From positions 1 to 64,000 of the IMG/VR virus record IMGVR_UViG_3300039309_000025: a stretch of DNA of 64,000 nt; one strand, given 5' to 3'. Positions 43,034 to 50,378 of the stretch are shown here, piece by piece (the first letter of the stretch is position 1; each line of letters starts with the position of its first letter). Under the pieces are notes generated by a model. That model ran no database searches. It had not been told where the DNA came from and saw nothing but the letters and a program-made list of their open reading frames with translations. The stretch comes from a virus. The position numbers and the translations under genes are program-made.

Positions 43034-44503
43034 TCAGAAAAGCGTCGAGGCGAGTTTGAAACAGGTCCGGGGGCTTGGCACCATTAGATTTGAGCCGCTA
43101 AGGAACTGGCCGCTCACATCGATCGAGTTGTTCACGCCCTTGAATCCGGTAAACCCGAATTGAAACAGGTCTACCTGGGAGAAGTACCACTCCACGTAGG
43201 CCGTGTTCAATCCGAACATCTTGCCGATCGGCGAGCTACCCGAAGGAAGATACCGCGAAATGACCACATCGGCGGCATTGAACCTGAAGTTCTGGAATCC
43301 CACGTTGGCCAGATCGTTGTCTTTATTCTCATACCGCATTGCAGGCTGCGTGCCCTGCCAGATCAAGTTCCAGCCGTTCTGTGTGACCACTATCAGGTCC
43401 GGGTGATCCGAGCCCCAACAGGCGTTTCCATAGGCCGTGTTGAGTTGTGCCAAGGTGAACGTGGTCACCGTGGCCTGATAGGCATTCAGCCCGCCAACGG
43501 TGCCAGTCGTCAAACCATTGATATCGGTTCGGTTCTGGCCGCCGACTTGGGAGTAATTTGTTCCGTCGTCGATCCACTCATCAAATCCGTTCAGGTATTT
43601 AGCCCGCGCACCCTGCCCGTTCTGGTACATATTGACGGCCAGGATCTTCGCCATCTTCAATGAGGCGTTGAGGAACTTCATCTCTACCTGATTGAAAATC
43701 GCCTCTTGGCCATCGTCGTTCATCGCGTCCCATCCGTATAGCGTGATGTTTACCCACGCTACCTTCAGGTCCACCGTGATCGCCGCGTCGGTCGTAACGA
43801 AGTTGATGTCCATCGTTTCGCCCTTGCCCATAAAATCGCCGAGGAGTTCCCCAACAATCACGGGCCTCCTTACGCGGCTGTTGCCCGCGAATCGTTCTGC
43901 TCTCTGCTGACTGAGCCTAGTAAATGCAGGATCTGCACCGTAGATGATCGTTCGTGTTGCGACCGGGTTCGCTATTCCCGGCCTTCTCACACTTTCATGT
44001 GAGACCAGACCATATCATCACCCCGAAGGGTGCCGCGCGCTTCCGAGCACTTGCCCGTACTCCCCGAAGGGATGGCCGTTGAACGTTCCCATTTCTGGGC
44101 TTCGCTGCTGATTACCCCGAAGGGCTTCCCAGCAATTCACGCGGTTTTCGAGGCGGCTTTCACCGCCAAGGGACTATCAGTTAATCCGTTGTCTTCTCTA
44201 CGATGTAATCGTACACATCCTTGATGTTGCGACCGGGTTCGCTATTCCCGGCCTTCTGCAAGTTTCCCAGCAGAGCAGATCATCTCATCGGCCCGCTTCG
44301 GGTCGCCTCGCGCTTCGGGCCGCTTGGCCCTACTCCCTCTCGGGATGATCGTTGAACCTTCCGACTCTCGTCGGCTTGGCTGCTGATTGCCTTGCCCGCC
44401 AATTCGGGTTTAGGTGTCCCAGCAATTCACGAGGTTTGCATAACCGATCTCTCGGCTAAGGCCCTATGTCTAAGGCGTCCAGCTCCGTTAGCTGCAAGGC
44501 CAT
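43034..44503 (-). CDS. Major capsid protein, split by two group I introns
   Basis: Exons are 44473-44503 (31 nt), 44184-44218 (35 nt) and 43034-43948 (915 nt). Spliced, they give one 326-aa frame starting MALQLTELDAYVYDYIVEKT, with AGGAGG 9 nt before the ATG. Exon 3 (unspliced 318-aa frame from 43990) is HK97-like in outline: an N-arm, GELLGDFMGKGETMDINFVTTD, a helical region with 'IFNQVEMKFLNASLKMAKILAVNMYQNGQ', and a beta-rich end. The introns, spliced as predicted, join the frame without any change. Endonuclease VII lies divergently upstream. Capsid identity rests on position between scaffold and head genes plus fold pattern. Confidence 0.8.
43297..43310. promoter_or_regulatory. Dispersed palindrome site 11 (weaker)
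   Basis: ATCCCACGTTGGCC, 12 of 14 match, inside the capsid third exon, read on the minus strand as ANVGF. Confidence 0.55.
43949..44183 (-). ncRNA. Group I intron B (235 nt) in capsid gene
   Basis: P1: GGAUU (exon/intron junction) pairs AGUCC with a U-G at the cut. P7: GGCCA (in GTTCAACGGCCA, 44073-44084) pairs with UGGUC (CCAGACCATATC on the plus strand, 44005-44016). P10: UGAU in the guide pairs with AUCA at the 3' exon start (43948-43945). P-like AATTGCTGGGAA and Q-like AATCAGCAGC are present. The last base is G (43949). There is no ORF inside. It shares 33 identical bases (43955-43987) with intron A. Confidence 0.85.
44219..44472 (-). ncRNA. Group I intron A (254 nt) in capsid gene
   Basis: P1: GCCUU pairs AGGGC, with U-G at the splice site. 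P10: ACAU in the guide pairs with AUGU at the 3' exon start (44218-44215). P7: GATCA (in TTCAACGATCA) with TGATC (S element GATGAGATGATCTGC). This P7 differs from intron B by two compensated changes (GGCCA/UGGUC), so it is covariation. Q-like AATCAGCAGC is present. No ORF. The 33-nt 3' hairpin (44225-44257) is identical to intron B. Confidence 0.87.
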
Positions 44504-44523
44504 TCTACGTACCTCCTATTTCA

Positions 44524-44552
44524 TTGACATTGAGTAGGGGTTGGCGTACACT
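44524..44552 (+). promoter_or_regulatory. Leaderless promoter of endonuclease VII gene
   Basis: TTGACA (44524-44529), exactly 17 nt, TACACT (44547-44552). The ATG at 44559 follows after 6 nt. It starts between the divergent capsid start codon (44503) and the endonuclease gene. Confidence 0.82.
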
Positions 44553-44558
44553 AAACGT

Positions 44559-45266
44559 ATGGAACAACCCCAGCAAACAAAGATCAGACTGAGTACTCGC
44601 GTGTACAAGGCCTGTCCTCACTGCGGAGAACAACATTCCGCCAGAGAAATATGGCCGCACCGAAAACGGTGCGAGCTTAACCCTAAGAACCTGCCGAAGA
44701 CGATAAAAGAGGCCCCAAAGAAAGGTCCGGGAATGCCTGTGTCTTGCAACTACTGCGGACACAAGACCGTGCAGTTGCTTCTTCAGAGACATTTCGCAAC
44801 CTGCCCGAATATCACGATCCTCGAAGGACAGAAGGTCTGTACTATCTGCCAATCCATCCTGTCGATAGATGACTTTTCGGCTCATTGCAGATCTCCGGGC
44901 GGAAGAAGCAACATCTGCAAGAAGTGCGCCTGCGCGAGATCTACGACTTGGTATCACACGCCGAAGAATCACATGTCCCGTAGAGAACGTATGGAATACA
45001 AACTCTACGGCCTCAGTCCAGAAGGACGAAAGTCCCTTGAGACTGCGCAGAACGGTCTGTGCGCCATTTGCGGTAAGCCGCCCAGCGGAGGACCGAAGAA
45101 CGAGAGGCTGGCCGTCGATCACAATCACAATTTCCCCGGCACTCACCGAGCACTCCTTTGCGAGAAGTGCAATACAGGCCTCGGTGGGTTTTTGGACGAC
45201 CCGGCCTTGCTCGTCAAGGCAATCGCTTACCTTGCGAGTCACCGAAAGATCGCCGCTGTTTCCTAG
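44559..45266 (+). CDS. Endonuclease VII-like (HNH/His-Me) nuclease
   Basis: This 235-aa protein has the endonuclease VII signature at its C-terminus: LYGLSPEGRKSLETAQNGLCAICGK (about 149-173), DHNHNFPGTHRALLCEKCNTGLG (187-209), with a Cys4 zinc site (C168, C171, C201, C204) and catalytic D187-H188. The N-terminal half adds two CxxC zinc fingers at 19-38 and 63-82 and a further CxxC pair, possibly for DNA targeting. T4 endonuclease VII resolves branched DNA; many phage copies are homing enzymes. It is plus-strand, so outside the introns it neighbours. Confidence 0.85.
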   Translation: MEQPQQTKIRLSTRVYKACPHCGEQHSAREIWPHRKRCELNPKNLPKTIKEAPKKGPGMPVSCNYCGHKTVQLLLQRHFATCPNITILEGQKVCTICQSILSIDDFSAHCRSPGGRSNICKKCACARSTTWYHTPKNHMSRRERMEYKLYGLSPEGRKSLETAQNGLCAICGKPPSGGPKNERLAVDHNHNFPGTHRALLCEKCNTGLGGFLDDPALLVKAIAYLASHRKIAAVS

Positions 45267-45289
45267 CCTCATCTTGCCTTTCGGGAGCG

Positions 45290-46213
45290 CTATACTGCGC
45301 TCCCGCTCATTTCCTTCTCTAACTTCTTCTGGACGTACTGCTGCGAGATGATCCCTTTACCTAAAGGCGCTTCAATGGCGTCGCCTTCCTTGGGCTTCAA
45401 CCGTTCCAGTTGGCGCCGCTGCAAAGGTCCCAGCTTCCTTCCGCCACCGCCGCCGTCCACAATCGTCGGACTGTGCCCGCTCAACGCCGCTGCTTGCTTG
45501 CGGCCCTCCGCAATGCCTTCTTCGCGAGCCGCCTTCTTCTCCGCTTCACGGGTCGCCGTATCGCGTGCTGCGAACTTATCCTTGTAGAAGTCGTTGTAGG
45601 CTTCGTCTGGGTCGATGTTCGCCATCGATGTTTTCTTAGCTTCGGCCAACTTCTTCATGTGCTCGAAGACGGCGGGCGCATCCAAGGCCTCTCCGAAGGT
45701 CTTCTCGTGCGCCCCGAATTTCGGCGTCAATTTCTGGTAGACCTCCTGGAAGCGATTGCCCCAACCGTTGATAGTCGAGTTCAGTTCGGGGCGGATTTCC
45801 TTGTCCCGAAATTCCGTCAGCTTCGAGGTCAGCGTGTTCACATCCACCACGCCCTTCGCGGTCAGCGATTCATCGATCAACTTCTTTACGTCTTCGGCGG
45901 TCATATCAAGTTCTCCACGCGCCCGCAACTTCTCCACCTCTGCGGTGGCTTCGGCTAGTGATGTCCGAACGCGGCTGTGTTCTTGTTCCCACATAGGCCA
46001 ATCTGTTTCCTTGAAGTGCCGCCATTTCTCCAACTCCTCGACTACCGGAGGCAGAGTTTCGTATTGAAGTGCTTTGACCCTGGGAAGTAATGGTTCCACT
46101 TGCTCCCCAAGTTCGGCATATCGTTTCACGGCAGGATACTTCTCGGAGATGGCCTTGAGACTGTTGCGTTCGCCGTCATCGGCGATCGCGGCTAATAGGT
46201 TCTCAAAGGGCAT
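45290..46213 (-). CDS. Scaffold/capsid assembly protein
   Basis: This 307-aa protein is strongly helical and charged (LRARGELDMTAEDVKKLIDES, EAEKKAAREEGIAEGRKQAA) with few cysteines. It lies between portal-side genes and capsid, the classic place for a scaffold. A long heptad-like region spans about 70-150. The C-terminal part has the basic clusters (RRQLERLKPKEGD) that scaffolds use to bind capsid. Assignment is from position and composition. Confidence 0.7.
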   Translation of the reverse strand: MPFENLLAAIADDGERNSLKAISEKYPAVKRYAELGEQVEPLLPRVKALQYETLPPVVEELEKWRHFKETDWPMWEQEHSRVRTSLAEATAEVEKLRARGELDMTAEDVKKLIDESLTAKGVVDVNTLTSKLTEFRDKEIRPELNSTINGWGNRFQEVYQKLTPKFGAHEKTFGEALDAPAVFEHMKKLAEAKKTSMANIDPDEAYNDFYKDKFAARDTATREAEKKAAREEGIAEGRKQAAALSGHSPTIVDGGGGGRKLGPLQRRQLERLKPKEGDAIEAPLGKGIISQQYVQKKLEKEMSGSAV

Positions 46214-46225
46214 CTTTATTCTCTC

Positions 46226-46594
46226 TTACATCACCGGACTGGGAGGTCCGGCTGATGGGTTAGACGGCGGTTGCGGCGGCACTACCGGGCTACCCTTGGC
46301 CATTCCGCTCCGCTGTGCTTTCTTCTGGATCTCTTCGGCGAGTTTCATGCCCGCTTCGGCGATCGGTTTGAACAGTGGAACCAATGAGGGGTCGAAGGAT
46401 TCCAATAGGGTTTTCGTCTCACCCACCCACTGGTCGAGCTTTTGAATCTGCCCCATCACCTGTTGCACGACCTGCATCCCATCCTGGGGCTGATTGACGC
46501 CTTGCGCTGAGAATACCGATTGCTGCTGCTCTGGAGGGGCCTGCTGTTGCTGGATAATGTCAGGAGGCAGCGGAGGTGTGGTGCCCGTGGCCAT
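46226..46594 (-). CDS. Gln/Pro-rich small head-assembly protein
   Basis: This 122-aa protein has PPDIIQQQQAPPEQQQ at the N-terminus, a helix at about 45-95 (QIQKLDQWVGETKTLLESF) and a Pro-rich C-terminus. Helical core with disordered flanks, 12 nt upstream of the scaffold gene, suggests a scaffold partner or head accessory. No family is recognised. GTG/ATG starts agree with an ATG. Confidence 0.6.
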   Translation of the reverse strand: MATGTTPPLPPDIIQQQQAPPEQQQSVFSAQGVNQPQDGMQVVQQVMGQIQKLDQWVGETKTLLESFDPSLVPLFKPIAEAGMKLAEEIQKKAQRSGMAKGSPVVPPQPPSNPSAGPPSPVM

Positions 46595-46903
46595 TTACGC
46601 CTTCTTGGTCCGATTCTTCCCTTCGAACGAGTGCTGCATAGTTGTCTCGCTCATCCCGTCCTTGTCGTATGGGCTGCTTGCCTTCCTCGACAAATTGACA
46701 AGCGTGGCCCCGTCGTGCGAGTGCTCGCCATGACTCTGCCTATCGCCGAAGGCGGCGACTGGATTCGGTTTACGGCTGAGGGAAACCTGGGTTGCCGTGA
46801 TATGGGCGTTCGGTTTGGGACCGCCTCGATCCGGCATATCTTTCGGGCCTTGGGCTAACTTCTCCTTGCTCGAAGTTGCGTGAAAGTTTTGAGGGTATTT
46901 CAT
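46595..46903 (-). CDS. Small hypothetical protein in head module
   Basis: This 102-aa protein has repeated small motifs (TQVSLSRK..., TLVNLSRKASS) and is basic and histidine-rich in the middle (DRQSHGEHSHDG). It is not recognised. It lies in the portal-to-scaffold interval, one base from 46226-46594. Real by spacing and strand, low functional confidence. Confidence 0.5.
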   Translation of the reverse strand: MKYPQNFHATSSKEKLAQGPKDMPDRGGPKPNAHITATQVSLSRKPNPVAAFGDRQSHGEHSHDGATLVNLSRKASSPYDKDGMSETTMQHSFEGKNRTKKA

Positions 46904-46906
46904 AGA

Positions 46907-46969
46907 CTATCTCCGGTACACGCGCTTGTTACGGCGCGATGCCTTCTTCCTGCCCTTCTTTCTGGCCAT
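46907..46969 (-). CDS. 20-aa very basic peptide
   Basis: ATG at 46969, TAG stop at 46907-46909. The product MARKKGRKKASRRNKRVYRR is 13 of 20 basic. A weak GGAAAAA precedes the ATG. It contains the same 'KGRK' motif as the 14-aa peptide upstream and the 33-aa peptide at 49549, so it looks like one of a family of micro-proteins. Confidence 0.5.
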   Translation of the reverse strand: MARKKGRKKASRRNKRVYRR

Positions 46970-46999
46970 AAATTTTTTCCGTGGTCATGCTGGAATAAA

Positions 47000-47042
47000 G
47001 GGTGGCCTATTTTCTTGACTTAGGCACGCCACCGGGCCACCC
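47000..47042 (-). terminator. Possible terminator
   Basis: Perfect 8-bp stem GGGTGGCC / GGCCACCC with an inner loop of 27 nt; on the minus strand it is followed by TTTATT. The T-run is short, so this is a moderate candidate. Confidence 0.5.
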
Positions 47043-47061
47043 CAGCGGGAGGCGTGTTGGG

Positions 47062-47106
47062 TTACTTGCGACCGTGCTTGCGGCCTTTCTTTCCCCGACG
47101 TGCCAT
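47062..47106 (-). CDS. 14-aa basic peptide
   Basis: Product MARRGKKGRKHGRK, with a good ribosome binding site (GGGAGG, 6 nt before ATG). The 9 basic residues in 14 and the strong SD make translation likely. It is similar in composition to the peptides at 46907 and 49549. It may condense DNA or RNA; function is unknown. Confidence 0.6.
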   Translation of the reverse strand: MARRGKKGRKHGRK

Positions 47107-47199
47107 GGTGGGCCTCCCTTCGTAAAAGTCCTCAAACGGAACCTGAGGCTGTAATAAACGTACTACAAGTCAATGAAAGGGGATGCTTCCCAACGTGTC

Positions 47200-47228
47200 T
47201 AGACAGTTGCTCACTTTCTGGCTATTCT
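47200..47228 (+). promoter_or_regulatory. Leaderless promoter of the Phd/YefM-like gene
   Basis: TAGACA (47200-47205), 17 nt, TATTCT (47223-47228); the GTG at 47236 begins 7 nt later. A poor palindrome-like sequence lies over the -35 but is not counted. Confidence 0.6.
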
Positions 47229-47235
47229 TGGATCA

Positions 47236-47475
47236 GTGGCTACCCCTAAAGACTTGAAACTATGGACTTCCGAGATTCCTCACTTCCCATTCGTAGACCC
47301 TAATCTTGAGTACATCGGAACTAGCAAACTGAGGCTTCTAAATGCTAAGGCGCTGCGCCAACTAAGACGACCAATAGTTGTTCAGGACCAGATCACCAAC
47401 AAGCCATTGGTAGTGATCGTCAAGTACGAGCACTACCTCCAGGTTCAAAGGATTCTCTTGGAGGGATACGAGTGA
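47236..47475 (+). CDS. Phd/YefM-like small regulator
   Basis: This 79-aa protein starts at GTG. The sequence from residue 24 on (YIGTSKLRLLNAKALRQL..PIVVQDQITNKPLVVIVKYEHYLQVQRILLE) follows the Phd/YefM antitoxin plan: 'I..s.lR...ak.L..l..piv..d....lpl.vlv.ye.Yl..q'. No toxin gene is adjacent on the same strand. It may be an orphan regulator or defence-escape protein. It is monocistronic with its own leaderless promoter and ends just before palindrome site 12. Confidence 0.6.
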   Translation: MATPKDLKLWTSEIPHFPFVDPNLEYIGTSKLRLLNAKALRQLRRPIVVQDQITNKPLVVIVKYEHYLQVQRILLEGYE

Positions 47476-47483
47476 TGGCGGTA

Positions 47484-47497
47484 GTCCCACGTGGGAC
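47484..47497. promoter_or_regulatory. Dispersed palindrome site 12 (perfect)
   Basis: GTCCCACGTGGGAC, flanked A/T to give the perfect 16-mer AGTCCCACGTGGGACT. It lies between two convergent genes and overlaps the TGA of the minus-strand frame ending at 47498. Confidence 0.9.
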
Positions 47498-47623
47498 TCA
47501 ACTCAGCGATAGTTCGAGCATCGTGCCACCGCGCTCTCCGTTCGGATGCTTCCACTGACCAAGATCGCGTACCACAACCATGTACCCCCAACCCCCTCTT
47601 TGTACGTGAAGGTAGAGAGACAT
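47498..47623 (-). CDS. Possible 41-aa protein after the portal gene
   Basis: Reading MSLYLHVQRGGWGYMVVVRD from the ATG at 47623, with a protein-like tail (GQWKHPNGERGGTMLELSLS). It overlaps the portal end by 22 nt in another frame (the portal stops at 47646) and has no clear ribosome binding site. Supported only by composition and by the stop abutting a palindrome. Confidence 0.35.
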   Translation of the reverse strand: MSLYLHVQRGGWGYMVVVRDLGQWKHPNGERGGTMLELSLS

Positions 47624-47645
47624 CAAGGTGAACGGGGTCCAGGCG

Positions 47646-49514
47646 CTATACGGGTGAGCCCTGTCGCTGACTTCTCGTTTGACGCGGCGTTCTTCCTGCA
47701 CCCTTCGGCCCTCCACCAATACCCGCCTCGTGTTCTTTCTGCATTTCCTGTATGACAAGGTCTGCGTTCTCCGGGAATTCCGCTTGCCGATAAAGACCGT
47801 GAAGTGACAGAGCGCCCATCTTGAAATACGTGGCCGCCCTCACCTCCTTCTGCATTCTACTCGTTCCGTGAGTCGATCCAGGAGCGATCTTCATACTGAA
47901 TGCCCGCCAGAAATCCTCCTTCGGTGCCGAGGAAGGAACCATGGTCCCAGCGTCGTAATCGAAGTCTTCCGGCGTCATCCCGTCTGCCCCCAGCACTCTC
48001 ATACGTCCGCTTAAAGTGGCGTACTGGAAGACGTTCGATACCATCTGTGACCCAGCTTCTTCTAATGCGATCTCAAGGTAGCGGCTTTCCAATTGGAATG
48101 GACCGCTCAACGTCTCCCTCATCTGTTCGATGGCTTCACCTCCCGGCACTTGCTTTTTCTTGGCGATGCCGGAGATGTCCAATGATCCAGAACGTTTCTT
48201 GATCGTCTCGACGAGATACCGGAGAAACTCTCCGATGTACGGAGGCAGATTCGGCGGGTCCATGTAGCGGAAGTCACCGGGTTGGGCGATTGGGTTCATC
48301 AGAATTTTTTGCGCCGGTTTAGCGGGTTGGAAGGCATCCCACACCACTTCGGCCATCGCACCACGCTTGCCCACTACGTTCAGGTTCAACGCTCTCTTTA
48401 CGGCTTCCTCTACTCCGGCACCGATGCTATTCGTGGCTTGGCACTGTGGGATCAATCTTCGGTACTTCGAGATTCCACCGGGGCTCCACACGCAGGGATT
48501 CAACTGAAGCATCGTGAAAGGATACAGTCCGTGCCAGAAGGGGCTTGGACCGTCGTACATGATCCGATCCCCGGCGAAAATCACCAGCCTCTTACGCGGG
48601 AATAATCTTGCTCCTGGGGGCACAAGATAGTGGTAATTGTACTGACTGGGATGAAGGTCCTGATTCTGAACGAACACTTCATTGCCAGATTCATTGATCG
48701 ACCAATCGTCGAAATAGACCTCCTTCAACTCGATCACTGGGAACGGTACGTAGGTCCCTTCGGATTCTCGAACTGGACCGCCGCGCTGCGACATCTTGTG
48801 CTTCATGGCGGGACTCATCGCATTCCACGTGTACTCAGGCACGCTAGAAGGTCGAACGTACTTGTCCTGAGAAAGTGACCGGCTCAGGTTGACCGTGTAC
48901 TTTTCCAGCCCTTGGCATTTCTCTTTGCCGAACTTGGCGTAGAAGTACGGGAGTGGTTTGTAGTTCTGATAGATGACCGCTGCCGATTCCTGTATCTTTC
49001 CGTTACAGAGAACCGGAATCACCTGATCGGCCCCGTGCGCTGAAAACTGGAATTGGTTTTCTCCGGCTACGTGCTTCAGGAATCCTGTCCCAAATAGCGC
49101 ATGGTCCAGCCACTCCACCACAATCGCATCCAGGTTCATGTTGAACCACAGCGACCGGATGTACTTGTGAACCGTCTCGGCTTGCTTTTTGTACGCCTCG
49201 ACCGATGACGTGATGTCGATAGTAGGGCGGATCTGACTCAATGACGACAGGGCTTCTAAACGCATATCACCCATGTAATCGTCATAGTACTTTGACCTGT
49301 AGTCTGGACGTGTCGAGGGATACCAGTTGCCGTCCAAGTAGTCCAGGATTCTTTCGATCTCTTGCAGGTCCCGCCAAGAGCGCATTTCCTCCATCCCCTG
49401 GCGGAGAAGGGCGTCGCGCCAACCTAGAAGTTTTCTAGAGTATTGGTCAGGGAAATCGCGCGAGCCAGAATTGCGTTCGACGGATGCGCGAGGAACGATC
49501 GCTAACGAAGCCAT
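47646..49514 (-). CDS. Portal protein
   Basis: This 622-aa protein is the largest protein in the head cluster. It shows the portal pattern: long helical N-terminus with LDGNWYP, 'IRSLWFNMNLDAIVVEWLDHALFGTGFLKH' at about 118-148, 'LVIFAGDRIMYDGPSPFWHGLYPF' at about 310-333 and 'PFQLESRYLEIALEEAGSQM' near 480. Portal proteins form the 12-subunit packaging ring. A 123-bp fragment coding residues about 397-437 is duplicated at 58193-58315. The C-terminus is Gly/Arg-rich. Adjacent head genes support the call. Confidence 0.82.
   Translation of the reverse strand: MASLAIVPRASVERNSGSRDFPDQYSRKLLGWRDALLRQGMEEMRSWRDLQEIERILDYLDGNWYPSTRPDYRSKYYDDYMGDMRLEALSSLSQIRPTIDITSSVEAYKKQAETVHKYIRSLWFNMNLDAIVVEWLDHALFGTGFLKHVAGENQFQFSAHGADQVIPVLCNGKIQESAAVIYQNYKPLPYFYAKFGKEKCQGLEKYTVNLSRSLSQDKYVRPSSVPEYTWNAMSPAMKHKMSQRGGPVRESEGTYVPFPVIELKEVYFDDWSINESGNEVFVQNQDLHPSQYNYHYLVPPGARLFPRKRLVIFAGDRIMYDGPSPFWHGLYPFTMLQLNPCVWSPGGISKYRRLIPQCQATNSIGAGVEEAVKRALNLNVVGKRGAMAEVVWDAFQPAKPAQKILMNPIAQPGDFRYMDPPNLPPYIGEFLRYLVETIKKRSGSLDISGIAKKKQVPGGEAIEQMRETLSGPFQLESRYLEIALEEAGSQMVSNVFQYATLSGRMRVLGADGMTPEDFDYDAGTMVPSSAPKEDFWRAFSMKIAPGSTHGTSRMQKEVRAATYFKMGALSLHGLYRQAEFPENADLVIQEMQKEHEAGIGGGPKGAGRTPRQTRSQRQGSPV
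48204..48326. repeat. 123-bp identical repeat, portal copy
   Basis: Identical to 58193-58315, 10 kb away on the same strand. Similarity continues on the right with changes for about 40 bp. It codes portal residues about 397-437 (PAKPAQKILMNPIAQPGDFR...). Confidence 0.92.
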
Positions 49515-49548
49515 AGGTGCCTCAAATCGTCCTCACGGCAGGGGAGAT

Positions 49549-49650
49549 TCAGCGCCGCGCCTTTAGTTTGCGTTCGGCGCGATGAGGGGCATTTGGCTGG
49601 CGAGGGCTGTTGCCTCCCTTCACCTTCCGGCCTTTGTGGCCTCGTTTCAT
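49549..49650 (-). CDS. 33-aa basic peptide
   Basis: ATG at 49650 with GGAGG 7 nt upstream. Product MKRGHKGRKVKGGNSPRQPN... ends RKLKARR, with 12 basic residues out of 33 and the shared HKGRK motif. It lies between the Clp-like gene and portal. Micro-protein family with 14-aa and 20-aa relatives downstream of the portal. Confidence 0.65.
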   Translation of the reverse strand: MKRGHKGRKVKGGNSPRQPNAPHRAERKLKARR

Positions 49651-49727
49651 AGAGGAGCCTCCTGCGCTTATCCTAAGCTATTTCTTTGGATTCGGCAACG
49701 TTACCTACACTGTTCAGCCTACATCAA

Positions 49728-49741
49728 GTCCCACGTTGGGC
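49728..49741 (+). promoter_or_regulatory. Dispersed palindrome site 13
   Basis: GTCCCACGTTGGGC, 13 of 14 match, in the intergenic gap upstream of the 33-aa peptide gene. Confidence 0.7.
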
Positions 49742-49788
49742 CCATGTTCGCTTAAGGAGCATTCCATAATCTACCACCAAATGGCTAA

Positions 49789-50340
49789 TCACGGTTTGCG
49801 CCACGTCAAACCGGCGTGCGAGCGGCGGATGGCGCGGGCCAGCGCGGAGATCACTTTCTCGCTGAATTCCGACAGTAGGGAGCTTTCCTTGGGCCGGGTG
49901 GGAGCTTTCTCGCTCTGCGAACGTTGCAATTCTTCGCGGATGGTGGCAAGGCGCAGGCCGCGCTCATGCAGGATTCCGGCGGCGAAACACTTCTCCTCGC
50001 GCAGCAGGCCGAGCAGCAGGTGCTCGGTGCCGATGTGCTTGTGGTTGAGGCGCTCGACTTCCTCGGCCCCGTAAGCGAGCACGCGCTTGCATTCGTGGCT
50101 GAGTGGCAGCTCGACGGAAGTGGAGACCTTTTCCCGGGGCGCGGTATGCCCCTCGATCTGTTTGCGGATCGATTCCACCGCGCTGTCCGAGCGCAGAAAG
50201 CGGTTCGCCAGCGCCTTGTCCTCGCGCAGCAGGCCCAGCAGCAGATGCTCCGTCTCGATATAGGGACTGCCGAACTTCCTGGACTCATAGCGGGCGACGA
50301 AGATCACCCGCCTCGCTTTTTCCGTGTATCGCTCAAACAT
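49789..50340 (-). CDS. Stand-alone ClpC N-terminal (Clp repeat) protein
   Basis: The 183-aa protein from the ATG at 50340 contains two Clp N-repeats (FERYTEKARRVIFVARYESRKFGSPYIETEHLLLGLLRED and LSHECKRVLAYGAEEVERLNHKHIGTEHLLLGLLREEKCF) with the classic GxEHLLLGLLRE. It ends in a short Ser/Lys tail and has no ATPase domain. GC content is markedly higher than the neighbours, with high GC third positions, so it is likely host-derived. It resembles Terriglobia stand-alone Clp N proteins. It could bind ClpC or the unfoldase and alter proteolysis. Neighbour of the Ntn hydrolase. Confidence 0.88.
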   Translation of the reverse strand: MFERYTEKARRVIFVARYESRKFGSPYIETEHLLLGLLREDKALANRFLRSDSAVESIRKQIEGHTAPREKVSTSVELPLSHECKRVLAYGAEEVERLNHKHIGTEHLLLGLLREEKCFAAGILHERGLRLATIREELQRSQSEKAPTRPKESSLLSEFSEKVISALARAIRRSHAGLTWRKP

Positions 50341-50378
50341 AGGATTTGCGAAGCCCCCGGTAGATCGTTTCACTGTCG

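Noticed and set aside
44505-45272. 255-aa minus-strand frame opposite endonuclease VII
   Set aside because: Mirror of a gene with intact zinc and catalytic motifs; no ribosome binding site.
47646-47758. Full 86-aa frame 47498-47758
   Set aside because: Its first 38 codons overlap the portal C-terminus in another frame; only the part from 47623 is kept, with low confidence.
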